Shown here: positions 18,491 through 27,537 of the stretch, piece by piece | How the letters are laid out: every line of letters begins with the position of its first letter | Position numbering within the stretch: position 1 is the stretch's first letter | Translations under genes and position numbers: made by a program | Assembly (NCBI RefSeq): GCF_012927125.1 | Contig: NZ_JABBFZ010000029.1 | Span: 1-64,000 of the forward strand | DNA length: 64,000 bases | Direction: 5' to 3' | DNA from: Paraburkholderia antibiotica | GTDB taxonomy: Bacteria > Pseudomonadota > Gammaproteobacteria > Burkholderiales > Burkholderiaceae | The notes under the pieces: generated by a model | What the model was told of the DNA's origin: nothing | Database searches by the model: none | What the model saw: the letters and a program-made list of their open reading frames with translations, nothing else

Positions 18491-19270
18491 ATGTCCGCCT
18501 ACGAATCCAAGTTGCCGCGTGTGCTGTTGACCAACGACGACGGCATCGACGCGCCCGGGCTCGCCGTGCTCGAAGCGGTCGCCGCGGAACTCGCGCACGA
18601 AGTCTGGGTGGTCGCGCCCGAACACGACCAGAGCGGTACCTCGCATTCGATCAGCCTGCATTCGCCGCTGCGCGTGAGCCGTCAGGGCGAGCGCCGCTTC
18701 GGCGTGAGCGGCACGCCCGGCGATTGCGTGGTGATGGGCGTGCGCCATCTGATGCGTGAGACGCCGCCGTCGCTGGTGCTGTCGGGCGTCAATCGCGGTG
18801 CCAATCTCGGCATCGAAACGATGTTTTCGGGCACCGTCGGCGCGGCGATGACGGGTCTGCTGCTCGGGCTGCCGTCGTTCGCGCTGAGCCAGACCTTCCG
18901 CGATCGCGAACGCGTGCGCTGGGACACCGCGCGCACGCTCGCGCCCGGCGTGATCCGTCAGTTGCTCGCGATCGAGCATGCGGCGCCGACCTGCCTGAAC
19001 ATCAACTTCCCCGACGTCGACGCCGCCGACGCCCGTCCGCTGACGCTCACGCGCCAGGGCGTCGGACTCGTCGAGGGGATCGATGTGCAGGCGGAGATGG
19101 ACCCGCGCGGGATCCCCTATCACTGGCTGCGTTTTCAGCGCGGCGCACACGCCAACGATCCCGACAGCGAGACGGCGGCCATCGCGGCGGGACGCGTATC
19201 GGTCACGCCGCTCGCGTTCGATCGCACCGACGACGCGACCTTCAAGCGGCTCGCCGCGTCGTTGCGCTGA
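18491..19270 (+). CDS. surE: 5'/3'-nucleotidase SurE
   Basis: A 259-aa protein matching SurE throughout: VLLTNDDGIDAPG (metal ligands Asp16 and Asp17), EHDQSGTSHSIS, GTPGDCVVMG, SGVNRGANLG and NINFPDV. It hydrolyses nucleoside monophosphates and some polyphosphate in the cytoplasm. GAGG upstream of ATG 18491 fixes the start. Unlike the usual surE-pcm-nlpD-rpoS order, no pcm, nlpD or rpoS follows, so this could be a second surE copy. It is divergent from the epoxide hydrolase. Confidence 0.95.
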   Translation: MSAYESKLPRVLLTNDDGIDAPGLAVLEAVAAELAHEVWVVAPEHDQSGTSHSISLHSPLRVSRQGERRFGVSGTPGDCVVMGVRHLMRETPPSLVLSGVNRGANLGIETMFSGTVGAAMTGLLLGLPSFALSQTFRDRERVRWDTARTLAPGVIRQLLAIEHAAPTCLNINFPDVDAADARPLTLTRQGVGLVEGIDVQAEMDPRGIPYHWLRFQRGAHANDPDSETAAIAAGRVSVTPLAFDRTDDATFKRLAASLR

Positions 19271-19384
19271 GGTGCTCGGGGGCTTGGGGGGCGCCTGGCT
19301 GGTACTCAGGTGGAACCCAAGTCAGGAGGGACTCAGGCGAGACTCAGACGGCACTCGGCTAGCACTTACGCAGCCTCAGGCCAC

Positions 19385-20104
19385 CTACGGGCGTTCCGCG
19401 AAACGCTGATTCGGCGCGCCCGCCGGCCCCATCGGATTGGGATTGCCGAACGCCGGCATGCTGCCGTCCTCGCGGGCGCGGGCCAGTTCCGCGCGGACCT
19501 GCGCGCGGGTTTTCGGCGCGTTGCCGGCTTCGACGGAGTGCAGCCCGCGACTGTTCAGCAGCCACGCACGGTCCACGCCGAAGATCGATCCCGAGCTGGA
19601 TCCCGATGTGCCCCCTGACGTTCCCCCTGAAACCGCCCCCACCGTTTGCGCCGATCGCGGCTTCTTCGCGAGGACAGCCGCGCTTCTCACCTGCGCGCGC
19701 AGCACCGCGCGGCTCTCGCGCGAATGCGCGCTCTTCGCCGTTTGGGTTCGCTTCGGTTTTGTCGTCGGCGGCGACGGCTGGCTCGTCGTCTGCGGCGCCG
19801 GCCGTGCATCGCCCGGCTGTATCTGAGGAAGCCGGGTATCGACGCCTTCACCCGGCTGCAGCGGGCTGATCGCGTTCAGGTCGTTGCGCAGCGCGCTCCT
19901 GCGCAGCGCCTGGTCGTCCGGCATCGTTTCATCGAGACTGCCGATCCGTCCTGACGCTGCGTTCGCCCGGATGCTCGCGGCCTCGATGCGGCTGATTTCG
20001 TCGGCCGACAACCAACCGCCTTCCGACTGCGACACATACGCCCCAAGCGCCACCGCGCCGACGACAAGACCCGTGCACACCGCCATGATGGGTTCGTTGT
20101 ACAA
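19385..20104 (-). CDS. Membrane-anchored protein with a C-terminal DUF4148-like motif
   Basis: A 239-aa protein. A membrane helix lies near the N-terminus (MAVCTGLVVGAVALGAYVS), followed by a long Ser/Thr/Pro-rich region and a C-terminal KTRAQVRAELARAREDG that matches the DUF4148 core. GAGGGAG six bases before a TTG at 20104 (encoding MYNEPIMAV) supports a TTG start; the ATG at 20086 is the alternative. DUF4148 proteins are small exported Burkholderiales proteins of unknown function; this one is atypically long, with the motif at the C-terminus. Confidence 0.65.
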   Translation of the reverse strand: MYNEPIMAVCTGLVVGAVALGAYVSQSEGGWLSADEISRIEAASIRANAASGRIGSLDETMPDDQALRRSALRNDLNAISPLQPGEGVDTRLPQIQPGDARPAPQTTSQPSPPTTKPKRTQTAKSAHSRESRAVLRAQVRSAAVLAKKPRSAQTVGAVSGGTSGGTSGSSSGSIFGVDRAWLLNSRGLHSVEAGNAPKTRAQVRAELARAREDGSMPAFGNPNPMGPAGAPNQRFAERP

Positions 20105-20393
20105 GACTGGCTCCCTCTGTTCTTTTGAGCCGACGTACGAAGTCGACGCGCGATTCCACCGCTGCCCAGCCGCCCGGATGCATGAAAGCGCCGCTCGCGC
20201 CGCCGCGTCGAATGCCACCGTCACGGCCGCTCGCGAAGTCGACCGACTCATCACGGAGTGTGAGCGAATCCGCAGCCGCGAGTCTTCGCTTTCCGCGTAT
20301 CACACGACGAATCGGCGGATCTGGCCGTGGGTGTGTCCGAAATGGCCGGTCGTGTTGCCCTCCATCCCGGTCGCGCCCAGCGCGGCTTAACGG

Positions 20394-21293
20394 TTACACC
20401 AGCGGCCCCTCTTCCGGCTTGCCGCGCATCGCCACCACGATAGAACTGCCGACAATCAGCGCGATCCCGAACAATGACAGCCCGCCGATCGTTTCGCCCC
20501 ACACCAGATAGCCGAATAGCGCCGCCCAGACAATGCTCGTGTAGTTGTAGGGCGCGAGCGCGCCCGCGTCGGCTTGGCGGAAAGCCATCGTCATCAGTAG
20601 CTGGCCGGCGGTCGCGAACACGCCGAGCATGGCCATGATCGCGAGCGCCTCGAACGACGGCGTGCGCCACGCAAACAGCAGCGACACGCTCATCACCAGC
20701 GTGCCGACCATCGTGAAATACAGTACGGTCACGCCCGAATCGTCGCTGGCCTTGATGCGCTTGATCTGGATGATCGACAGCGCACCGCATAACGCGCTCG
20801 CGATCAGCAACGCCGGCCCCAGCCAGCTCGAATGCGAGCCGTCGGGGCGCACTACGAACAGCACACCGGCGAAGCCAATCGCGGCCGCCAGCGCATCGCG
20901 CGGCTTCAGCGTTTCCTTCAGCAGCAGCGGCGCCAGCACGATCACCAGCAAGGTCTCCGAATAGACGATCGCGACCGCCTCGCTAAGCGGCATATACGGC
21001 AACCCCGCGAAGAACAGTCCCGACGCCCCGAGTAGCGTCAGCGCGCGCAGGGTCTGGCCGCGCACGTCCAGTTGCCGCAGACGCTCGGCGAGCGGCTCGC
21101 CGCGCAAACACATCGCCACTGCGGGGAACAGCCCGAACAGCATACGAAAAAACGTGACTTCATTGGCCGGGTAAGCCAGCGCAAGCGACTTCGCCAATGC
21201 ATCGACGAGCGCGAAGCAGAACATCGACACAAGGATCAGCGCGACGCTGCGCAACGGCACGACGCTTGAGCGGACGGCGGCAACAGGCGGCAT
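20394..21293 (-). CDS. DMT-superfamily permease (EamA/RhaT type)
   Basis: A 299-aa protein with ten hydrophobic helices in two repeats. EamA features include SMFCFALVDALAKSLA, EVTFFRMLFGLFPAVAM, PLSEAVAIVYSETLLVIVLAPLLL and the second repeat ending WGETIGGLSLFGIALIVG. It should move a metabolite across the inner membrane, direction and substrate unknown. The start at 21293 places a short basic leader before helix 1. Confidence 0.9.
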   Translation of the reverse strand: MPPVAAVRSSVVPLRSVALILVSMFCFALVDALAKSLALAYPANEVTFFRMLFGLFPAVAMCLRGEPLAERLRQLDVRGQTLRALTLLGASGLFFAGLPYMPLSEAVAIVYSETLLVIVLAPLLLKETLKPRDALAAAIGFAGVLFVVRPDGSHSSWLGPALLIASALCGALSIIQIKRIKASDDSGVTVLYFTMVGTLVMSVSLLFAWRTPSFEALAIMAMLGVFATAGQLLMTMAFRQADAGALAPYNYTSIVWAALFGYLVWGETIGGLSLFGIALIVGSSIVVAMRGKPEEGPLV

Positions 21294-21603
21294 GGTGGTG
21301 TTCGGGTGGGGGCGGTGAGGAACGTCGATTATGCCCGTACCTTTTCCGTTACCTGCCTGGCTTTCCCAGGTCGCACGTCGATTTATTCATTGGACATGAT
21401 CCGCCGCCGCATACGCCCCCACCGACCCCGCCGCCGCCTTTCCTGACAATGCCGGGTATTCACCGATACAGCCCGCCGAAACTAATAATATTATTCATAT
21501 CGATTTCTACCTGATCGCAGAATCCCGCTCTGCGAGTCTGGCCGTAGGTGTTTTTAATAATAATTATGACCATCAACTAAACGGGGACCTCAGGAGATAG
21601 AAG
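21294..21603. other. AT-rich upstream region of the lipoprotein gene
   Basis: About 310 bp. It contains AT-rich patches near 21480-21500 and 21550-21575 in otherwise GC-rich DNA, including a perfect 12-bp palindrome AATAATATTATT at 21484-21495. These could be promoter or protein-binding sites for the gene at 21604; no clear -35/-10 pair is assigned. Confidence 0.4.
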
Positions 21604-23925
21604 GTGCGCAATTACATGGTGCTGGCGACGCTCGCGATGCTGAGCGCATGCGGTGGCAACGACGGTTCGTCGAATCCGGCGACGAGCGCGGACAAGCAGG
21701 TCAATGCGATCGACGCGACCGCGGCCTCATCCGCCTCGACCGCTTCTGCCGCCTCCGCGGCGCAGGTCGACGCGTCCGACGTACAGAAAGAGTTCAAGGC
21801 CGCGAAGGCGATCCCGGTCGGCATGAAGACGACCACCCCGCCGCTCGTGATCGCCGATCCGACGCTGAACCTGGCGCCCTACACGCCCCCCGCGGCGCCC
21901 TCGCCGGTGTCGACTACGACGCTGTCGTTCGGCGACTTCACCAGCTATCTCGCGCCGGGCTCGGCGAGCACGTGGCACCCGGGCAGCAACGCATCGACGA
22001 TCGTGATCGACGCGCCGCCCGCCAATGGCACCGGCGCCGGCGACAAGGCCGTGGCACTCGCCGGCACCTACGCGACCGCGTCGTACGAAGCGGACCTGAC
22101 CGTCAGCGCGCCAGTCGGCACGGGCGCCGCCAACGCGGGCTTCATCGTGCGCACGACCAACCCGACCGCCGGCGGCCCGGACAGCCTGACTGGCTACTAC
22201 GTCGGCCTCGACACCGGCACGCACACGGTCGTGGTGGGCCGCCAGAACAACAACTGGACCAACTTCATCCAGTACCCGGTCGCCTCGGTGGTCGGCGGCA
22301 GCACGCATCATCTGAAGGTAACGACGAGCGGCAACGCGATCCTCGTCGACCTCGACGGCCAGCGCGTGATCAGCGTCAACGACGCGACCAACGCGCTGCC
22401 CGCGACATTCCAGAAAGGCAGCTTCGGGCTGCGGCGCTTCGGCGTCGGCGCGTCGTTCAGCAACATCACGATCCATACCTATCCGACCGTGACTTCGCCC
22501 GCCTACGACTTCTCGAAGGTGGTCGGTGCGGTCTACACGCCGTCCAACGCGGTCAACGCGATCGACTTCTGGGAGAACTACGATCCCGAGATCGTCAACC
22601 GCGAGCTCACCTATGCGCAGACCTACGGCATGAACACGATCGCCGTGTATTTGCACTATCTCGTGTGGGCCAACGATCGCGTCGCATTCCTGAGCAAATT
22701 CGAGAACCTGCTGAAGATCGCCGCGCGTCACGGCATCAAGGTCTCGCCGATCTTCTACGACGACTGCTGGGACGCGAATCCGCAGTACGGCCCGCAGGCC
22801 GCGCCGGTCTGGGGCGTGCATAACAGCCGCTGGGTGCAGTCGCCGGGCACGCCGGTCGAGCAGGCGTATTTCCAGCCGAGCGCCGCGAACTCGTCGATCA
22901 CCTACAAGCAGAGCCTCGCGAGCTATATCACCGACTTCGTCGCGCCGCATCGCAACGACCCGCGCATCATCTTCTGGGAGACGATGAACGAGCCCGGCTG
23001 CAGCGGTAACGGCTCATTGCAGAACACCCGCGCGGTGCTGATGAACGATGCGCGCATCGCGATCCTCAACGCGGGCGCGACGCAGCCGATCAACGCGCCG
23101 CAGGTGCAGGAAGACGAAGGCAGCTATTTTTCCGATTTCTACGCGTTCCATCCGTATGGCAATCCGTACACGGGTCCGGTGAACGGCAGCAGCATCAGCG
23201 CGCTGAACTCGGAGACGCTGCAACGCGGCTTCGAAGGCACCGCGGGTCAAACGATGCCGGGCATCGTCGCGAACTACGGCGGCAGCACGGGCTTTATCGT
23301 GTGGGAGCTGATGATCGGCCGCACCAATACGCGCTTCCACTGGGGCCAGGTGCCGGACGCGCCCGCGACGGTCGAACCGGCGACGCCGTTCCAGGGGACC
23401 ATCTACCCGGACGGCCATCCGTGGCAAACCTCGGAGACCCAGGCGCTGACGGGCGGCTTCGACGTCAAGCTGCCGGTGCTGCAGGTCGCGTACTACAACG
23501 ACCCGACCTTCGCCGCGGCGCCGGTGAAAACGTCGATTACACCGCTGATCGATTTCGATCTGAACACCGAACGCGGCACCGACTCGCCTGACGCGTCGGC
23601 CGGCATCAACGCGACCAACTACGGCGTGCGCTGGACCGGTGCGATCAAGGCGACGCAGGAAGGCAACTACACGTTCTCGATCGATAGCGACAACGTCGCG
23701 CGTCTGTGGATCAACGGCACCAGGGTGATCGACAAGACGAGCACCGCGCAAGGCACGGCGAGCGGCAAGGTGCATCTCGCAGCGAACCAGCGCGCGTCGA
23801 TCAAGGTCGAGTACGTGCACGGCAGCGGCGCGGCCAGCATGCACCTGCTGTGGTCGAACCCGGCCGCGAAGAGCCCGGACACGCTGAAGATCGTGCCGTC
23901 CGATTCGCTGGTGACATCAAGCTGA
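21604..23925 (+). CDS. Lipoprotein with GH5-like catalytic domain and PA14 domain
   Basis: A 773-aa exported lipoprotein. The N-terminus has a lipobox LSAC (lipidated Cys16) followed by an Ala/Ser-rich linker. Residues about 100-295 form a jelly-roll, concanavalin-like module (GYYVGLDTGTHTVVVG). Residues about 300-600 look like a GH5/clan-A TIM barrel: WETMNEPG gives the acid/base Glu463 and IVWELM a candidate nucleophile Glu568. Residues about 640-765 are a PA14 domain (GNYTFSIDSDNVARLWING). It should bind and cut a glycan at the cell surface. The GTG at 21604 has AGGAG upstream. Substrate unknown. Confidence 0.88.
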   Translation: MRNYMVLATLAMLSACGGNDGSSNPATSADKQVNAIDATAASSASTASAASAAQVDASDVQKEFKAAKAIPVGMKTTTPPLVIADPTLNLAPYTPPAAPSPVSTTTLSFGDFTSYLAPGSASTWHPGSNASTIVIDAPPANGTGAGDKAVALAGTYATASYEADLTVSAPVGTGAANAGFIVRTTNPTAGGPDSLTGYYVGLDTGTHTVVVGRQNNNWTNFIQYPVASVVGGSTHHLKVTTSGNAILVDLDGQRVISVNDATNALPATFQKGSFGLRRFGVGASFSNITIHTYPTVTSPAYDFSKVVGAVYTPSNAVNAIDFWENYDPEIVNRELTYAQTYGMNTIAVYLHYLVWANDRVAFLSKFENLLKIAARHGIKVSPIFYDDCWDANPQYGPQAAPVWGVHNSRWVQSPGTPVEQAYFQPSAANSSITYKQSLASYITDFVAPHRNDPRIIFWETMNEPGCSGNGSLQNTRAVLMNDARIAILNAGATQPINAPQVQEDEGSYFSDFYAFHPYGNPYTGPVNGSSISALNSETLQRGFEGTAGQTMPGIVANYGGSTGFIVWELMIGRTNTRFHWGQVPDAPATVEPATPFQGTIYPDGHPWQTSETQALTGGFDVKLPVLQVAYYNDPTFAAAPVKTSITPLIDFDLNTERGTDSPDASAGINATNYGVRWTGAIKATQEGNYTFSIDSDNVARLWINGTRVIDKTSTAQGTASGKVHLAANQRASIKVEYVHGSGAASMHLLWSNPAAKSPDTLKIVPSDSLVTSS

Positions 23926-23943
23926 TAGAACCGGCGGCCTAAA

Positions 23944-23983
23944 AAAAACGCGGCGCACCGCTTAATCGGTGCGCCGCGTTTTT
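23944..23983. terminator. Bidirectional Rho-independent terminator
   Basis: CGCGGCGCACCG, loop CTTAAT, CGGTGCGCCGCG is a perfect 12-bp stem, flanked by A8 on the left and T5 on the right, so it can end transcription from both strands. It follows the GH5-like lipoprotein directly and faces the carbonic anhydrase gene on the other strand. Confidence 0.93.
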
Positions 23984-24055
23984 CATTCAACGTACGGTTC
24001 GCGAGTGACGCGCATCGATTGCGCGTCGCACGCTTTAGTACCGTTTTAGTACCGC

Positions 24056-24691
24056 TTAGACGGCATAAATTTCCGGATTTTCCGCGAGCGGCAAAAAGTT
24101 ACCTGTCTTGCCGTCGAGCGCGAGCATCTCGCCGCTTTCGATGTTGAAGATCCAGCCATGCAGACGCAGCGTCTTGTTCGCAAGCCCGACCGCCACCGAC
24201 GGATGCGTGCGGATATTGCCGAGCTGCGCGATCACGTTGTCCTTGACCAGCGCGGCGAGACGCTCGGCATCCGAGCAGTAGTGGCGCGATGCGTTGATCG
24301 CCTTGGCCGCATCCGCGTGACGCAACCAGCTCGCAACTGCCGGCATGTGTTCGAGATTCGTGCAGCTCGAAATCGCGGTCATCGCGCCACAGTTCGAGTG
24401 ACCGCAGATCACGATGTCCCGCACGCCGAGCACCGCCACCGCGTATTCGACAGTGGCCGACACGCCGCCCGGCTCGGGTCCGTACGACGGCACGATATTG
24501 CCCGCATTGCGGATCACGAACAGCGAGCCCGGCTCGGTCTGCGTGAGCAGTTCCGGCACCACGCGGCTATCCGAACAGGTCACGAACAGCGTGCTAGGGC
24601 TCTGTGCGGTCGACAAACGCTTGAACAGCGCACTCTGCTGAGGAAAGACCTCGCGTTGAAAGCGGATCAAACCTTCGATGATTTCCTGCAC
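24056..24691 (-). CDS. Beta-class carbonic anhydrase
   Basis: A 211-aa enzyme of the Can/CynT type. The zinc ligands are Cys39 (TCSDSR), His98 and Cys101 (GHSNCGAM), with the Asp41/Arg43 dyad intact. RNAGNIVPSYG and EYAVAVLGV are typical. It interconverts carbon dioxide and bicarbonate in the cytoplasm, supplying bicarbonate for carboxylases. No cyn genes are adjacent, so Can-like housekeeping use is more likely than cyanate metabolism. Terminator 23944-23983 lies downstream. Confidence 0.95.
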   Translation of the reverse strand: MQEIIEGLIRFQREVFPQQSALFKRLSTAQSPSTLFVTCSDSRVVPELLTQTEPGSLFVIRNAGNIVPSYGPEPGGVSATVEYAVAVLGVRDIVICGHSNCGAMTAISSCTNLEHMPAVASWLRHADAAKAINASRHYCSDAERLAALVKDNVIAQLGNIRTHPSVAVGLANKTLRLHGWIFNIESGEMLALDGKTGNFLPLAENPEIYAV

Positions 24692-25048
24692 GATATTCTC
24701 CAGAGAAGCGAAGAGACGATTTATTGGTTGCCGCGACTATACCGCAGCCGTCCGATCGTCGCGCGAATCGTCGTGCTAATCGTGGCGCGCAAAGGCACCG
24801 CGACATCCATCGACGTACGCGCATGAACGTGCATAAAACGTGCATAAAAAAAACCCCGGCTGCTGCCAGCCGGGGCCAACTCTCTCGCTCACACCGGAGA
24901 CGATGCGGGCATTGCTACTGTAGCGGTGGGGGTGAAGCGGATATAGACGCTAGCGTGGAAGAGTCCTTTCCAGCGCTGCCCGCAGCACGAATCATCGCCG
25001 GCTCACTGCCCATGGATTCGCAACCGACTCGCCGTGCAACGAACGATC
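24692..25048. other. Intergenic region with a minus-strand terminator
   Basis: About 357 bp between the carbonic anhydrase start and the DUF4148 stop. It holds the terminator at 24846-24875 and the carbonic anhydrase promoter. No protein gene is convincing; a short 3'-derived RNA between 25048 and the terminator is possible. Confidence 0.4.
24846..24875 (-). terminator. Rho-independent terminator downstream of the DUF4148 gene
   Basis: On the minus strand: CCCCGGCTG, loop GCAG, CAGCCGGGG and then a run of eight T. The 9-bp perfect GC stem is strong. It lies about 170 bp after the DUF4148 stop at 25049, leaving a long 3' untranslated region. Confidence 0.85.
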
Positions 25049-25366
25049 TCAGCGCGCGGGTGCCGCAGCCGGTTGACCGCCTTGCGATGCCGCCGGTGCC
25101 GCGCCGCCGTACGCGTTCGCAGCGGCGCTTTTTGCAGCGGCGTTCTGCGCGGCCACGCGCGCTTCGGCCTGCTGGATCGCTTCGGGATAATGCGCTTCGT
25201 CGCCGTCGCCGACGTGATAGCCGTTGCGCTCGAGCTGGATCAGTTCCGCGCGCACCTGTGCACGCGTGAGGGGGGCATTCGATTGGGGGACATTCGATTG
25301 CGCGAAAACCGCGGCCGAAGCAGCGATGGACATACCGATGACGGCGGCCTTGAACAAACACTTCAT
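25049..25366 (-). CDS. DUF4148 exported protein
   Basis: A 105-aa precursor with a signal peptide (MKCLFKAAVIGMSIAASAAVFAQ) and the DUF4148 core APLTRAQVRAELIQLERNGYHV, followed by GDEAHYPEAIQQAEARV. The tail is Ala/Gln-rich. These small periplasmic proteins are abundant in Burkholderia and Paraburkholderia; their function is unknown. The start gives a complete signal peptide. Confidence 0.9.
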   Translation of the reverse strand: MKCLFKAAVIGMSIAASAAVFAQSNVPQSNAPLTRAQVRAELIQLERNGYHVGDGDEAHYPEAIQQAEARVAAQNAAAKSAAANAYGGAAPAASQGGQPAAAPAR

Positions 25367-25565
25367 GATGAAACAAGCTCCAGTAATTGAGGATCCGCGG
25401 CACTACGCTTTGTCGTGCTACACGTGCTGCACCGCTGGTGTCACTCAATATAGGCGCTACCTTACGGACGAATAACGGCTGCGCATCGAACGGATTGTTG
25501 TCGATTCTGGAGAAGTGGCGAACGCATGCGCACCGTCACGGCACACGTTCGCGCCACCGCGTCGA

Positions 25566-25826
25566 CTAGTCGAAGTCGCGCGTTTCGAGTTCCACGGACT
25601 GCCCTCCGTTGCGTTCGAGCACGCGTCGCGTAGCATTTTCAATGCGCGCGCGATTCGCCTCGAAGGTCCCCACCAGATCGTGAGCCGACGGACTGCCATT
25701 GCCGAAATGATCGTTGAGCGCGTCGAGCGACACGCTGCACCATACGCCCGCCCCGTCCACATTGGCCTCGAAGGCGACGCGCGCGGCTGCCACCACTTCC
25801 CGGCGTCCGGTGAATTCGATCCTCAT
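25566..25826 (-). CDS. DUF1488-family protein
   Basis: An 86-aa protein (MRIEFTGRREVVAAARVAFEA then VWCSVSLDALNDHFG) that fits DUF1488, a small cytoplasmic family of unknown function found in beta- and gammaproteobacteria. GGAGG seven bases before the ATG at 25826 decides the start; the upstream extension to 26039 is Arg-rich and unlikely. No operon partner on the same strand nearby. Confidence 0.85.
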   Translation of the reverse strand: MRIEFTGRREVVAAARVAFEANVDGAGVWCSVSLDALNDHFGNGSPSAHDLVGTFEANRARIENATRRVLERNGGQSVELETRDFD

Positions 25827-26069
25827 AATGGTCCTCCATGTATCAAAGGGAATCCTGACTACGCAACCGTCGTGCCAAACCGGCCGCATCCGCGCGACCG
25901 ATCGGACCTCACTCGCGCAGGCTCCGCTGCGTACCGACTTCATCGCAGCCGCCACGCGCGGCCCTGTCGATGCGGTGCGGCAACGCTTCCTCGGAGCAGC
26001 CGTCGAACGCGCTCGACACGTCGATACTACGCCCTTCATGAGTGGTGGCCGCCGATCTTCATCGGCGGA
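25827..26069. other. Intergenic region
   Basis: Upstream of the DUF1488 gene and before a possible small membrane ORF. No RNA gene, repeat or terminator recognised. Confidence 0.35.
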
Positions 26070-26261
26070 TTGTTGATCGTTGCGGTGAGGACGTTGGTGG
26101 TTTTGGTAGCTTCGATTGCGAGGATCGCGATTGAAGCGGTGATCGCTATCGTGCTGTGCGTGGTCGGATTGCTCGCGCTGGCGTCGATGCTCAGACCCGG
26201 TGGCGAAGATAAGAAAGTGCCGCTCGACGTGCTATCGCCGCTAGCAGATCGAACCACGTAA
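26070..26261 (+). CDS. Possible small membrane protein (63 aa)
   Basis: The plus frame here is strongly hydrophobic (LLIVAVRTLVVLVASIARIA, then IAIVLCVVGLLALASM) and ends in a charged tail (PGGEDKKVPLDVLSP), a layout typical of small inner-membrane proteins. No ATG lies in frame nearby; TTG at 26070 or 26073, or GTG at 26085, could start it, with only GGCGGA upstream. The start is uncertain and the call rests on composition alone. Confidence 0.35.
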   Translation: MLIVAVRTLVVLVASIARIAIEAVIAIVLCVVGLLALASMLRPGGEDKKVPLDVLSPLADRTT

Positions 26262-26341
26262 CGCAGAAGGAAAAAGCTGCGAGCGCGTGGTCCGCGCGCC
26301 CGCTCATCGCTCGTCAACGACGGCACGCAAACGCGTCGCCG

Positions 26342-27535
26342 CTACGCACCCGCCGCCAATGTCGTCGCGAAGAAATCGCGGACCTGTACCGCGGTTTGCG
26401 CATGCACCGCATCACGATCGACACCCGGACCGTCCCGGCAGATGGTCGCGAGCCGCTCGATGACCGCCGCTTCGCACACGTCCATGAACGTGTAGTGCGA
26501 GGCGCCCGGCACCATCGTCACCGAGGCCCGCGGCATGAAGCCCGCGATGCGATGAATGTTCGTATTCACCGGCGCGGTCACGTCGGCCTCGCCCGCGAGC
26601 AGCGCGACCGGAATCGTCACCTCCGCGAAGGCGTTCGGATCAAATGCCTCGCCGAGCGCGGGCGCGATCGCGAACACGGCCTTGATGCGCGGGTCGCGAT
26701 ACGAATCGCCCGAACGCGCGCGCGAGGCCTTCGTTGCCGGCGATAGCGCATCGAGCGTGAGCGCGGACGCGCCCGGCGCGTGCGGAAGTTTCGCCGCTTC
26801 GGGCGGCGTGCAGATCGCGTCGGCGGCCGGCGACGTGCAGAAGCGCTCGAATGCGGCGACATCGGTGCGCGCGCCCGCAAGTTCGAGCACCGTATAGCCG
26901 CCGAGCGAAAAGCCCAGCGCGCCGATCCGCGTCGCGTCGACATGCGGGCCGAGTCGCGGGTCCGCGAGCATGCCGTCGAGCACTTCGCTGACGTCGGTCG
27001 CGCGCTCCCACCACAGCATGAAGCCGTCGCGCGTAAGCGGCTCCAGCGCATTGTTGCCCGGATGATTGACGCCCGCGACGATGTACCCCTGCGCGGCCAG
27101 CGACGCCGCCAGCCAGTCGAGACTGTCCGCGCTGCCGCCGGTGCCATGCGATAACAGCAGCAACGGGTACTTCGCGTGGGCGGCGGACAGCGGCGCATCG
27201 TCGGCGGCCGCATGGCCGAGGAAGATCGGATGGCCGGGCGCGCCGATCTCGTGCGCGGTCTCGGGCTGCGTAGCGTCGGCCGGATACCAGATGCGCGTGA
27301 CCAGCGCCTCGGTTTGCGCGCCACGCCAATGACGCGACGCGCTCGGATGGAACACGCGGACCGTTTCGCCGACGTGCCAACCGGACGGCGCGGCTTCGGC
27401 ATTCGCGCGTGCGGACAGCGCCAGCGACGCCGATACCGGCAACAACATCGACATCGACAACCATGCCGCCGACGGCGCAATCGACAACGACAAGGCCAAC
27501 GCGCACGACAGCGCGCTACGGCTTCGACGCAACAT
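26342..27535 (-). CDS. Exported alpha/beta hydrolase (PAF-acetylhydrolase/dienelactone-hydrolase-like)
   Basis: A 397-aa protein with an N-terminal signal-like hydrophobic region. The alpha/beta core has LLLLSHGTGGS (oxyanion region, near 126-135), nucleophile Ser210 in GFSLGG, an acid candidate in LLAGEADVTAP and catalytic His in GASHYTFMD. The order resembles secreted lipases of the PAF-acetylhydrolase type. GGGAGG eight bases before ATG 27535 fixes the start. It begins two bases after the AraC-type regulator ends, so the pair is one operon and the regulator may sense the hydrolase substrate. Confidence 0.88.
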   Translation of the reverse strand: MLRRSRSALSCALALSLSIAPSAAWLSMSMLLPVSASLALSARANAEAAPSGWHVGETVRVFHPSASRHWRGAQTEALVTRIWYPADATQPETAHEIGAPGHPIFLGHAAADDAPLSAAHAKYPLLLLSHGTGGSADSLDWLAASLAAQGYIVAGVNHPGNNALEPLTRDGFMLWWERATDVSEVLDGMLADPRLGPHVDATRIGALGFSLGGYTVLELAGARTDVAAFERFCTSPAADAICTPPEAAKLPHAPGASALTLDALSPATKASRARSGDSYRDPRIKAVFAIAPALGEAFDPNAFAEVTIPVALLAGEADVTAPVNTNIHRIAGFMPRASVTMVPGASHYTFMDVCEAAVIERLATICRDGPGVDRDAVHAQTAVQVRDFFATTLAAGA

Positions 27536-27537
27536 GA

